Below, piece after piece: positions 1 to 7,184 of a stretch of 64,000 nucleotides of DNA (within the stretch, counting starts at the first letter, position 1; each line of letters begins with the position of its first letter). The position numbers and the translations under genes were made by a program. The notes beneath the pieces were generated by a model. The model was not told where the DNA came from. It saw only the letters and a list, made by a program, of their open reading frames with translations, and did no database searches. Source of the stretch: Lentzea pudingi (GTDB lineage: Bacteria > Actinomycetota > Actinomycetes > Mycobacteriales > Pseudonocardiaceae); the NCBI RefSeq assembly GCF_014646255.1, contig NZ_BMNC01000003.1, forward strand, positions 908,442 to 972,441. The letters are read 5' to 3'.

Positions 1-353
1 CGATCGACGACGACCTCTGGTCCGCGGTCGGCGACCCGACCCGTCGCCGGATGCTCGACCTGCTGCTCAGTGACGGGGGTGGCACCGCGACGACGTTGAG
101 CGAGCGGCTCCCGGTCACCCGGCAGGCGGTCGCCAAGCACCTCGGTGTGCTCGACCGCGCCGGTCTGGTGCACGTGACGCCGGCCGGACGCGAGCGCCGC
201 TACGAGGTGGACGAGGCGCAGCTCGCCCGCGCGGTCGCCCAGCTGTCCGCGGTCGGCGCGACCTGGGACGCCCGGCTGCAACGCATCAAGCGCATCGCCG
301 AGCGGATCCAGCGTGACAGGGCTGATCGAGAGGCAGGACCTGAGAAGTCATGA
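1..353 (+). CDS. ArsR-family transcriptional regulator, 5' end outside the window
   Basis: The reading frame is open from base 3, so the true start lies before the window; 116 residues are visible. They open with a typical ArsR sequence (GDPTRRRMLDLL), followed by a winged helix-turn-helix with the recognition segment TRQAVAKHLGVLDRAGLV and the wing GRERRYEV. There is no cysteine metal site, so this is the SdpR/aromatic-type ArsR group rather than a metal sensor. The stop codon overlaps the start of the next gene (ATGA at 350-353), so the two are translationally coupled and probably functionally linked. The effector is unknown. Confidence 0.85.
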   Translation, partial: IDDDLWSAVGDPTRRRMLDLLLSDGGGTATTLSERLPVTRQAVAKHLGVLDRAGLVHVTPAGRERRYEVDEAQLARAVAQLSAVGATWDARLQRIKRIAERIQRDRADREAGPEKS

Positions 354-1186
354 CGACACCGGCGCCGCGCACCGAGCGCGGCTACTCCACCGTCGAGCGG
401 TCACCGGCCGAGGTGCCCGTACCACCCATGTCCGACCAGGCCGCCAAGGCCGAACTCCTGCGTTCGCTGCACGTCCCGGGCGACCCGCTCGTGCTGCCGA
501 ACGCCTGGGACGTCGGCAGTGCCCGCGTCGTCGTCGAGGCGGGCTTCCCGGTGATCGCGACGGCGAGCAACGCGATCGCCGCCGCGCTGGGCTACGACGA
601 CGGGGAGGGAGCGCCGAGGGACGAGATGATGTTCGTCGCCGCGCGCATCGTGGCGTCGGTGGACGTGCCGGTCACGGTCGACGCCGAAGCCGGGTACGGA
701 CTGCCTCCCGGCGAGCTGACCGAGCTGATCACCCGGATCGGCGCGGCCGGCTGCAACGTCGAGGACACCGACCACGCGAACGGCGGTCTGGTCGACCTGG
801 ACGTGCGTGCCGCCTACATCGGGGAGATGAGGGCGGCCGCGAACCGGATCGGGGTGCCGTTGGTGATCAACGCGCGGATCGACTCGTTCTTCCCCGCCTC
901 GCCGTTCTCCGGGGAGCGGAGGCTGACGGACGCCATCAGCAGGGCGGAGGCGTACCGGGCGGCCGGCGCCGACTGCGTGTTCGTGCCCGGAGCCGGGCCG
1001 GAGGACCTCCGTGCGGTCGTCACCGAGGTCGGCGCTCCGGTGAACGCGGGTCTGCCGTTGCGGGGTGGGTCGCTGCAGGCGCTTCGTGCGGCCGGTGTCG
1101 CCCGTGTCTCGGTCGGCCCGCAGCTCTACCGCACTGCCCTCAGCCACCTGCGCTCCGACGTCGAGCAGCTCGCGACCCGCCGATAG
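350..1186 (+). CDS. Isocitrate lyase/PEP mutase superfamily enzyme
   Basis: The 278-residue product is a (beta/alpha)8 PEP mutase-like C-C or P-C lyase. Visible marks are LPNAWDVGSARVVVEAGF (residues 49-66), the Mg-binding D111-x-E113 in TVDAEAG, and the E138-D139 pair in NVEDTDH. The family cleaves or rearranges 2-oxo- or 2-hydroxy-acids such as oxaloacetate, methylisocitrate or phosphonopyruvate; the substrate cannot be read here because the catalytic loop (around ALGYDDGEG) lacks the KKCGH motif of true isocitrate lyases. The ATG at 350 overlaps the ArsR stop; a second in-frame ATG at 428 (MSDQAAK) fits the usual family N-terminus and is a possible alternative start. Confidence 0.85.
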   Translation: MTTPAPRTERGYSTVERSPAEVPVPPMSDQAAKAELLRSLHVPGDPLVLPNAWDVGSARVVVEAGFPVIATASNAIAAALGYDDGEGAPRDEMMFVAARIVASVDVPVTVDAEAGYGLPPGELTELITRIGAAGCNVEDTDHANGGLVDLDVRAAYIGEMRAAANRIGVPLVINARIDSFFPASPFSGERRLTDAISRAEAYRAAGADCVFVPGAGPEDLRAVVTEVGAPVNAGLPLRGGSLQALRAAGVARVSVGPQLYRTALSHLRSDVEQLATRR

Positions 1187-1262
1187 GCGGGTTTAGCGCA
1201 ATTGTCGCCCGTGAGCGGCGTCACAGGTGCATGCTGTGTGCACAAGCTCAACCCGAGGACTG

Positions 1263-1445
1263 ATGACCATGACGAGTGCGACCGCGGGCTCCCGCCACAA
1301 CTGGGAGACTGACCTGGAGCGCTATCGAACGAGGGCGGTCCAGGTGCTCGACACGCACCTGCCCGCCACCACCGGCTGCACCGAGTGCGGCGACCCGTGG
1401 CCCTGTGCCCGCGCCTGCACCGCCGAGTTGGTGCTCGAGCTCTGA
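1263..1445 (+). CDS. Small cysteine-containing hypothetical protein
   Basis: A 60-residue protein starting with ATG ACC ATG, with a gagg motif a few bases upstream. The C-terminal half carries the pattern GCTECGDPWPCARAC (Cys 36, 39, 45, 49), which could hold a metal or form disulfides; it resembles small actinobacterial proteins of the CxxCGxxWPC type that have no assigned function. It ends just before the convergent FBP gene. Coding potential is moderate: the length is short, but the cysteine pattern and ribosome-binding site support it. Confidence 0.5.
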   Translation: MTMTSATAGSRHNWETDLERYRTRAVQVLDTHLPATTGCTECGDPWPCARACTAELVLEL

Positions 1446-1448
1446 CGC

Positions 1449-1940
1449 CTACGAGTTCACCCGCCCCAGGAACGCGCTGATCCCGGACGTCATCCGCTCG
1501 ACCTGCTCGTCGAGCGAGAGCGACTCCTTGAACCGCGAGCCGGGTCCCGCGCTCTTCTTGCCCCGCAGGTACAGCGAGCAGGCCAGGTCGGCGCAGACGT
1601 AGACGCCGACCGTGTTCCCCAGTTGCCCGGACTTGCCGGCCTTGCGGGCGCTCATCAGCGACACCCCGTCCCCGGAATGCGTGGTCAGGCACCACGAGCA
1701 CATGGTCTTGCGCGCGCGTCCGGCCTGCGCCGCTCGTCGCAGCGCGATGCCCACGAGCCGTCCCTCCAGCTCGGTCACGAGGTACGAGCGGTCGGGCGCG
1801 GCCGGGTCGGTCCAGCCGAGGAAGTCCAGGTCGTCCCACGGCCGCTCGCCCAGATCCCTGGGTACGTGCATGCGCTTCGCCTCGCCCTTGGTGGAATTGA
1901 CGAAGGACGCGCGGATGTCGTGTTCGGTCAGCGGCTTCAT
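1449..1940 (-). CDS. FBP-domain protein (EF-G-binding protein C-terminal zinc finger family)
   Basis: A 163-residue protein with the treble-clef zinc site of the FBP family: CSWC at Cys81/Cys84 and CADLAC at Cys116/Cys121. In FusB/FusC-type proteins this fold binds elongation factor G and rescues it from fusidic acid; actinobacterial stand-alone FBP proteins such as this lack the extra N-terminal helical domain and have no proven role. Start ATG at 1940. Its upstream region faces the TetR gene at 2008, and the CTAGG-rich operator cluster lies between them, so the TetR may control both. Confidence 0.8.
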   Translation of the reverse strand: MKPLTEHDIRASFVNSTKGEAKRMHVPRDLGERPWDDLDFLGWTDPAAPDRSYLVTELEGRLVGIALRRAAQAGRARKTMCSWCLTTHSGDGVSLMSARKAGKSGQLGNTVGVYVCADLACSLYLRGKKSAGPGSRFKESLSLDEQVERMTSGISAFLGRVNS

Positions 1941-1951
1941 GACCAGGGACG

Positions 1952-1998
1952 CTAGGCTTACCTAGAGGTCCTAGGCAAATCATTAAGGACCCTAGGAA
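1952..1998. promoter_or_regulatory. Cluster of CTAGG half-sites between divergent FBP and TetR genes
   Basis: The interval holds CTAGG-CTTA-CCTAG (1952-1965), which overlaps CCTAG-AGGTC-CTAGG (1961-1975), and a further CCTAGG at 1991-1996. Repeated half-sites on both strands in a short divergent promoter are typical of TetR operators, so autoregulation by the regulator at 2008 is the likely reading. This is inferred from symmetry only. Confidence 0.5.
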
Positions 1999-2007
1999 GG
2001 GTGACGG

Positions 2008-2574
2008 ATGGCACGTGCGGGGCTCACGGCCGACCGCCTCACGCAGGCGGCGGCGGACCTGGCGGACGAGGTCGGCTTCGAGAACGTGACGGTGTCCGCG
2101 CTGGCCCGCCGCTTCGGGGTGAAGGACGCCTCGCTCTACTCGCACATCCGCAACGCCCAGGACCTGCGGGTCCGGCTCGCCGTCCTGGCGCTCGCCGAGC
2201 TCGCGGACCGGGTGGCGGAGGCGATCGCGGGACGGTCGGGCAAGGACGCCCTGGTCGCGTTCGCGAGCGCCTACCGCCGGTACGCCCACGAGCACCCCGG
2301 CCGCTACTCGGCGATGCAGATGGCGCTCGACCCCGACACGGCAGCGGACAGCGCGGCCGGCAAGCACGCCGAGATGACGCGCGCGCTGCTGCGGGGCTAC
2401 GACCTGTGGGAACCCGACCAGACCGACGCGGTACGGCTGCTGCACAGCACGTTCCACGGGTTCGTGTCGCTGGAACGTTCCGGCGCGTTCCACAGCCACC
2501 CGCGCGGGGTCGAGGCGTCGTGGCTCAGAGCCCTGGACGCGCTGGACTCGCTGCTGCGGGCGTGGCCCGCCTGA
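2008..2574 (+). CDS. TetR/AcrR-family regulator
   Basis: The 188-residue product has an N-terminal TetR helix-turn-helix (VTVSALARRFGVKDASLYSH, residues 31-50) and a C-terminal ligand domain of the WHG type with HSTFHGFVSLER near residue 150. ATG at 2008 is preceded by aggaaggg. It is transcribed away from the FBP gene across a CTAGG-rich palindromic region and is followed on the opposite strand by a VOC gene whose 3' end overlaps it by 50 bases. The ligand is unknown. Confidence 0.88.
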   Translation: MARAGLTADRLTQAAADLADEVGFENVTVSALARRFGVKDASLYSHIRNAQDLRVRLAVLALAELADRVAEAIAGRSGKDALVAFASAYRRYAHEHPGRYSAMQMALDPDTAADSAAGKHAEMTRALLRGYDLWEPDQTDAVRLLHSTFHGFVSLERSGAFHSHPRGVEASWLRALDALDSLLRAWPA

Positions 2575-2923
2575 AGAAGTTGACGAGGTTGCCGTCGGGG
2601 TCGCGGACCAGCAACGAGCGGTTGCCCCACGGCATCGTGGTGGGTTCTTGGATGACCTCCACGCCGGTCAGGTTCTCGTGCACGCCGTCCACGTCGTCGA
2701 CGAGGAACTCGATGATGACGCTGCGGTTGGCGGACGGCTCGGCCGACCCGGCGGCGAACAGCGCGACGGTGCGGGTGCTGCCGATCGCGAGGGTGGCCGA
2801 CGAGGTCTTGATCTCGGCGAAGTCCTCGGTGGCCCAGGTCGCGGCCACGCCGGTGGCGCGTTCGTAGAAGCCCGCGAGGCGGGCGACGTCGGCGGTGATG
2901 ATGCGGATCGATGCGAAGTCCAT
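2525..2923 (-). CDS. VOC-family (glyoxalase/bleomycin-resistance fold) protein
   Basis: 132 residues with the paired beta-alpha-beta-beta-beta modules of the vicinal oxygen chelate fold: an N-terminal IRIITADVARLAGFYERATG segment and a C-terminal RSLLVRDPDGNLVNFFRR, where the DPDGN turn is characteristic. Family members are dioxygenases, lyases or antibiotic-binding proteins; the metal ligands are not complete enough to pick one. Divergent from the WYL regulator at 2986, with a palindrome in between. The last 50 bases run antisense to the TetR gene. Confidence 0.8.
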   Translation of the reverse strand: MDFASIRIITADVARLAGFYERATGVAATWATEDFAEIKTSSATLAIGSTRTVALFAAGSAEPSANRSVIIEFLVDDVDGVHENLTGVEVIQEPTTMPWGNRSLLVRDPDGNLVNFFRRATPAAASPARPGL

Positions 2924-2941
2924 GACCGCACGCTAAAACCA

Positions 2942-2966
2942 ATACCGGACAGAACCCGCCCGGTAT
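2942..2966. promoter_or_regulatory. Inverted repeat ATACCGG-N11-CCGGTAT, candidate WYL-regulator operator
   Basis: A perfect 7-bp inverted repeat sits in the 62-bp divergent promoter between the VOC gene (start 2923) and the WYL regulator (start 2986). This position favours an operator for the WYL protein acting on both genes. The assignment is inference from symmetry and location. Confidence 0.45.
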
Positions 2967-2985
2967 GTGCGGGAGGATTGCGGTC

Positions 2986-4269
2986 ATGCCCCGGCCCGTC
3001 GCCCGCGTGCTCGCGCTCTTGGAGCTCCTCCAATCAGGAGGCGTCCGTACCGTGGGCGAACTCGCCGAGCGCCTCGACGTGGACGAACGCACCGTGCGCC
3101 GGTACGTCGGCCACCTGCTCGACCTCGACGTGCCGGTCGAATCGGTGCGCGGCCGCTACGGCGGATACCGGCTCGCTGCCGGGTACCGTATGCCGCCGCT
3201 GATGCTGAGCGACGACGAGGCCCTGGCGGTGCTGGTAGGCCTGGTCACGGGTCTGATGACGGGTACAGCGAGTGAGACGGCGGCGGCGAAGGTCCGGCGG
3301 GTGCTGCCCGCACGGCTCGCCGGCAGGCTCGACGCGGTGCTGGGCTCGCTCGCGTTCACCGACCGGCGCGAGTCGCCGGCCGTTCCGGACGCGCCGGTCC
3401 TGCTCGCGATCGCCGACGCGGTGACCCACCACCGGCCTGTGGCGCTCCGGTACACCGCCGGGGACGGCAAGCGGAGCGACCGCACGTTCCACCCGTACGG
3501 ACTCGTCGCGCACTCGGGCCGGTGGTACGTGACGGGCTCCGATCCGGCGGTCGGCGAGGACCGGACGTTCCGGCTGGACCGCGTGGTCGCCGTCCGGACC
3601 CTGCCTGGTTCGTTCGACCCGCCCGGCCCGGTCGACGCGGCGGAACGCGTGCTGACCGGGATCGCGACCGCGCCGCACCGGCACGAGGTGACGTTGCGGA
3701 TCCAGGGCACCGCCGAGCAGATCCACACCCGGCTTCCCGCGAGCGTCGCGGTGGTGGAACCAGGCGCCGAGGGCTGGTCGCGGGTCGTGCTGCGGGTGGA
3801 GCGGCTCGACTGGCTGCCCGCCGTGCTCGCGTCGCTGGACCTGTCGTTCGTGGTCGAGCGGCCGGACGAGCTGCGCGACCTCGTCGCGGCTCTCGCCGGT
3901 CGGCTCCTGCGGTCGGCCCGCCTCCTCACCTGCCCTGATCATGGACCGATCGGTCCATTACGGGTAGTCTCGGACCGTGCCGCGCCCACGCCAGTTCGAC
4001 GAGGAACTCGTGCTGTCGGCCGTGCGGGCGGCGTTCTGGGACAAGGGGTACGCGGGCACGTCGCTCGACGACCTCCTGACGGCCACCGGCCTGGGCAAGG
4101 GGAGTCTGTACGGGGCGTTCGGGGACAAGCAGAGCCTGTTCCTGCGCGTCCTGCGCGAGTACGACGAGGCCAACGACCGGATGCTGCGCGGGTGGCTGGA
4201 GCGCGCGGACCGGGGCATCGACGTGATCCGCGACTTCGTGACCGGGTCCTTGCTCGACCCCAGCGGTGA
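2986..4269 (+). CDS. WYL-domain HTH regulator with an anomalous C-terminal extension
   Basis: The ATG at 2986 follows ggagg. Residues 1-60 form a DeoR/YafY-type helix-turn-helix (TVGELAERLDVDERTVRRYV), followed by a YGGYRLAAGYRMPPLMLSDD linker and a WYL domain (residues ~135-300, with PYGLVAHSGRWYVTGSDP). Homologous proteins end near DELRDLVAALAGRLLRSAR, about residue 313 (base 3924), but this frame has no stop until 4269 and so runs 290 bases into the next gene. The frame -1 relative to it stops at 3936-3938, the expected place. Either the stop was lost or one base is missing near 3905-3935. WYL proteins respond to ligands or nucleic acids; the target is probably the divergent VOC gene. Confidence 0.75.
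   Translation: MPRPVARVLALLELLQSGGVRTVGELAERLDVDERTVRRYVGHLLDLDVPVESVRGRYGGYRLAAGYRMPPLMLSDDEALAVLVGLVTGLMTGTASETAAAKVRRVLPARLAGRLDAVLGSLAFTDRRESPAVPDAPVLLAIADAVTHHRPVALRYTAGDGKRSDRTFHPYGLVAHSGRWYVTGSDPAVGEDRTFRLDRVVAVRTLPGSFDPPGPVDAAERVLTGIATAPHRHEVTLRIQGTAEQIHTRLPASVAVVEPGAEGWSRVVLRVERLDWLPAVLASLDLSFVVERPDELRDLVAALAGRLLRSARLLTCPDHGPIGPLRVVSDRAAPTPVRRGTRAVGRAGGVLGQGVRGHVARRPPDGHRPGQGESVRGVRGQAEPVPARPARVRRGQRPDAARVAGARGPGHRRDPRLRDRVLARPQR
3941..3958. promoter_or_regulatory. TetR operator 1 (ATGGACCGATCGGTCCAT)
   Basis: A perfect 18-bp palindrome 18 bases upstream of the GTG start of the TetR gene at 3977. Closely related sequences occur twice in front of the SDR gene at 4674. The arrangement indicates autorepression and control of the SDR by the same regulator. 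Confidence 0.7.
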
Positions 4270-4567
4270 GCAGGCCCGCCGGGGGTGCCTTCTCGCCAAC
4301 ACCGCGATGGAGCTCTCGGCCAGCGCCGCCGAGGTGGCCGCGGAGGCGCGGCGCAGCTACGCCGCGACCACCGCCGTGCTGGCCGAGGCGGTACGCCGGG
4401 CGCAGCGCGAGGGCGACGTCGCGTCCCGTCTCGACCCGGACGTCACCGCCCGCGCGGTGCTGGCCGGTCAGCTCGGGCTGGTCGTGCTCGGCCGCATCGG
4501 CCAGGACCCCGCCGCCCTGTCGGCCATGGCCGAGGCTCTGCTCGCCGGTCTGCTCCCCTCTTCCTGA
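3977..4567 (+). CDS. TetR/AcrR-family regulator of the adjacent SDR
   Basis: 196 residues, GTG start. The N-terminal domain has the helix-turn-helix TSLDDLLTATGLGKGSLYGAF (residues ~28-48), and the C-terminal domain has the segment RRGCLLANTAMELS typical of the TetR_C_6/AcuR-like group that often controls reductases for electrophiles. The gene is framed by a perfect palindrome upstream and by two near-copies in front of the downstream SDR, so it is very probably a local repressor of itself and the SDR. The upstream WYL frame overlaps the first 290 bases, which is an anomaly of that gene rather than of this one. Confidence 0.88.
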   Translation: MPRPRQFDEELVLSAVRAAFWDKGYAGTSLDDLLTATGLGKGSLYGAFGDKQSLFLRVLREYDEANDRMLRGWLERADRGIDVIRDFVTGSLLDPSGEQARRGCLLANTAMELSASAAEVAAEARRSYAATTAVLAEAVRRAQREGDVASRLDPDVTARAVLAGQLGLVVLGRIGQDPAALSAMAEALLAGLLPSS

Positions 4568-4608
4568 GACATCTCCGCAGTGGCCTGCGCCACGATGCTC
4601 CCCGAGTT

Positions 4609-4657
4609 ATTGACCGAACGGTCCACATCGGGGTGTTATGGACCAATCAGTCAATAA
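4609..4657. promoter_or_regulatory. TetR operators 2 and 3 upstream of the SDR
   Basis: Two imperfect palindromes match the site at 3941: TTGACCGAACGGTCCA (about 4611-4626) and TGGACCAATCAGTCAA (about 4639-4654). They lie immediately before the ATG at 4674 and cover the ATG at 4638, which argues against the upstream start for the SDR. Confidence 0.65.
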
Positions 4658-4673
4658 CTGGAGCGGAGTGGTC

Positions 4674-5408
4674 ATGAAGGTGCTGGACGGCAAGGTCGCG
4701 GTCGTGACGGGCGCGAACGCGGGCATCGGGCTGGAGATCGCGCGGGCTTACGTCGCCGAGGGCGCACGGGTGTTCGTCGCCGGCCGCCGCGAGGCGCAGC
4801 TCGCCGGGGTGGAGGCCGAACTGGGGTCCGCGGTGACCGGGATCCGCTGCGACGTGGGCCTGCTCGACGACCTCGACCGGCTCTACGCGACGGTCGCCGA
4901 GCAGGCTGGCCGGATCGACGTCCTGGTCGCCAACGCCGGGATCGGGATCGCGGCCCCGCTGGGCGAGATCACCGAGGAACAGTTCGACGCCATGTTCACC
5001 ACCAACGTCAAGGGCACGGTGTTCACCGTGCAGAAGGCGTTGCCCCTGCTCGCGCCTGGGGCGTCCATCATCCTCACCGGGTCGACGGCGGCCTCGCGGC
5101 CCGAGCCGTTCCTGCCGGTGTACGGGGCGACCAAGGCCGCGATCCGCAACCTGGCCCGCGGGTTCGCCCACGGCGCCAGGACACGCCAGTACCGGATCAA
5201 CGTGCTCTCGCCCGGCGGCACCCGCACGCAGGGCTTGCTCGACCTGGTCCCGCCCGAGGCGCTCGCCGCCGGCGAGGCGGCGGTTCCGCTCGGCAGGCTG
5301 GCCGAGCCCCGGGAGATCGCCGCGGCGGCCGTGTTCCTCGCGTCGGACGCGTCCAGCTACGTCAACGGCTCCGAACTCGCCGTCGACGGTGGCTACGCGC
5401 AGATCTGA
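4674..5408 (+). CDS. Short-chain dehydrogenase/reductase (SDR)
   Basis: 244 residues, a classical SDR: cofactor motif TGANAGIG (residues 12-19), NAG (87-89), and the catalytic Ser137, Tyr150 and Lys154 in GSTAAS and YGATK. R38-R39 after the second strand (AGRRE) favour NADPH. The ATG at 4674, preceded by ggagtgg, is chosen over the ATG at 4638 because the latter lies inside an operator. The substrate is an unknown alcohol or ketone. It is likely induced when the TetR encoded just upstream binds its ligand. Confidence 0.9.
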   Translation: MKVLDGKVAVVTGANAGIGLEIARAYVAEGARVFVAGRREAQLAGVEAELGSAVTGIRCDVGLLDDLDRLYATVAEQAGRIDVLVANAGIGIAAPLGEITEEQFDAMFTTNVKGTVFTVQKALPLLAPGASIILTGSTAASRPEPFLPVYGATKAAIRNLARGFAHGARTRQYRINVLSPGGTRTQGLLDLVPPEALAAGEAAVPLGRLAEPREIAAAAVFLASDASSYVNGSELAVDGGYAQI

Positions 5409-5475
5409 GGCAGGGTCTCGGCGAGGAGATGGCGCTTCGGCCGGAGCCGGTGCGCGGGCAACGTGAACTGCTTGG

Positions 5476-5725
5476 ATGAGGTCCATGCGAGCCGTGCTGC
5501 TGTCCGCGCTCCTGGCCCTGTCCCTCCACCGGCTACGACTGCTTCGACACGCTCTCGCACACCGACGACCCGCGCGTGACCGGCCAGGCGCGGGAGAACC
5601 GCCAGCTGCTCGAGTCGGCGATGGCGCGGGCCGGGTTCCGCAACCTGCCCGAGAAGTGGTGGCACTTCACGCTCAACGACGAGCCGTTCCCCGACACCTA
5701 CTTCAACTTCCCCGTCGCGCGCTGA
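5476..5725 (+). pseudogene. Remnant of a secreted D-Ala-D-Ala dipeptidase (VanX-like, M15D)
   Basis: ATG at 5476 opens a signal-peptide-like segment (MRSMRAVLLSALLALS). From 5531 to the TGA at 5723-5725, in another frame, 64 codons encode the C-terminus of a VanX-type dipeptidase: GYDCFDTLSHTDDPRVTGQ, then NRQLLESAMARAGFRN, KWWHF and a final YFNFPVAR. The central part with the first two zinc ligands (SxHxxGxAxD) is missing. The family motif E-W-W-H is K-W-W-H here, so the catalytic glutamate is also lost. This is best read as an internal deletion with a frame change followed by further decay. Such enzymes hydrolyse D-Ala-D-Ala in wall recycling or glycopeptide resistance. Confidence 0.7.
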
Positions 5726-5813
5726 CCGCCGCCCTTCCGCCAGCCCGCACGGACGCTGCGGCCAGGCCGCCGGTCGCGCCACTGTGCACTGCGACTACTC
5801 CACGGGAGGCAGT

Positions 5814-7163
5814 GTGCACGACCATTTGCCGCAGCCGCGGCGCGAGCAGGCCCTTCCGGTGGCGAGGCCGACGCGTGCCGGGTTGATGGCCCTGCAGAGC
5901 GCGGCCGGCAACCGCGCGATGGGCAGGTTGCTGTCGGTCCAGCGCAACGTCGGCATCGAGCTCGAAGACTCGAAGTGGTCGGTGGTCACCGACACGAGGC
6001 CACGGAAACGCGTCGACAAGGGCGTCCCCATCGCCGTCCGCGACGAGTTCCAGTTGCAGGCCGAGGACGCGGGGACCGGGTCCGTCCTCGAGATCGTGTC
6101 GCACCCGCCGGGTGTCATGGACCCCGGCGGTCTCGAAGCGCTGATTCGGCAGATCGGCGAGACCATCACCCAGCTCGACAAGCGGGCCACCGGCAAGAAG
6201 TTCCGCGCGTTGAAGCTGAAAGACGGCTGCAAGGGGTTTCTGCTCGAGTCGAAAGACCCCTTCACGCCGTTCGCACAGGTGACGGTCGGGGTGCCGCTGG
6301 CGCGGATCCCCCAGTTGTTCGCCGCGCTGACCCAGGCGCGCGCCGCCGTGGTGCAGGGCCCCAAGGACAGCTGGCCGCACCAGGCCGCCGAACGGATCGT
6401 CGACTCGCCCAGCCCCGACCTGACCGGGCTGATCCACCTGCTGCGGTCGTACCTCGTCGCCGGCGATCGCGGCGACTCCGCTCGCACGCTCAAGGGGCTC
6501 GTGCGGGCCATGTCCAGGACGGACTTCGCGACCCTGTTCACGATGATCCCCGCGGACGAGCAGCGGGTCATCCGCGACCGCCAGGAGCTGTGGGTCGCCG
6601 CGCTCACGGACGAGCTCGCGATGGGCGGGGACGACCGCGCGTCGGCACCGGTGTTCTCCCAGCACCTCAGGTACGACAACAAGGGCATCACGTTCGGGCA
6701 CCGCAACCACACGAGCCGGCGCGATTGGCTGGAAGGCATGTCGGCCAGGGGTGTCGACCTGTTGACCGCCCGCGGCAAGGCGGGGTTCCTGGAGGGCGGC
6801 GAGCGCGCGGAGTCCCTCCGGGCCGGCATCGAGTGGGCGCCACCGAAGATGGGACCGGCACAGCTGCTGCAGGTGTTGGAGGAGATCCACGAAGGGCTGG
6901 GTGCGCTGGGTCCGCGCGTCGACCAGGTCGCGCACCGCGACGAACCAGAGAGCACGCCGGCCGCGATCATCGAACTCCGCGAGATTCCCGACGGCCTGGA
7001 TTGGCGCGTCGCGCTCCGGAGGATCTACCAGTGCGTCCACGACGTGATCTCCCAGGAGGGGCAGCACCCGTTTTCCTACGTCAGGACGGCGGACGGCGAG
7101 GCCAGGCGGCGCGCGGCGGGCAAGCTCGCCGACGCCCTGTCGCCGGAGAAGAAGGGCTCCTAG
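5814..7163 (+). CDS. Effector-like protein with eCIS-type N-terminal leader; unknown central enzyme domain
   Basis: GTG at 5814 follows gggagg five bases away; an in-frame GTG at 5784 lacks a comparable site. The 449-residue product begins with a disordered Pro/Arg-rich stretch and then the motif L-M-A-L-Q-S-A-A-G-N-R-A-M-G-R-L-L (residues 24-40). This motif, followed by Q-R, recurs in actinobacterial proteins associated with extracellular contractile injection systems (family knowledge, from memory). After it comes VGIELED (46-52) and later LEIVSHPPG, a pairing seen in amidoligase or glutamate-cysteine ligase-like folds; that assignment is tentative. The rest is not recognised: no transmembrane helix, no Cys cluster, and a basic C-terminus. 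No injection machinery or obvious immunity gene is nearby. Confidence 0.6.
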   Translation: MHDHLPQPRREQALPVARPTRAGLMALQSAAGNRAMGRLLSVQRNVGIELEDSKWSVVTDTRPRKRVDKGVPIAVRDEFQLQAEDAGTGSVLEIVSHPPGVMDPGGLEALIRQIGETITQLDKRATGKKFRALKLKDGCKGFLLESKDPFTPFAQVTVGVPLARIPQLFAALTQARAAVVQGPKDSWPHQAAERIVDSPSPDLTGLIHLLRSYLVAGDRGDSARTLKGLVRAMSRTDFATLFTMIPADEQRVIRDRQELWVAALTDELAMGGDDRASAPVFSQHLRYDNKGITFGHRNHTSRRDWLEGMSARGVDLLTARGKAGFLEGGERAESLRAGIEWAPPKMGPAQLLQVLEEIHEGLGALGPRVDQVAHRDEPESTPAAIIELREIPDGLDWRVALRRIYQCVHDVISQEGQHPFSYVRTADGEARRRAAGKLADALSPEKKGS

Positions 7164-7184
7164 TCGTGCGGTGCCAGGGCGCAT

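Noticed and set aside
4638..4673. ATG 4638 as the SDR start
   Set aside because: It lies inside the third TetR operator and adds 12 residues absent from the usual SDR N-terminus; ATG 4674 has a better ribosome-binding site.
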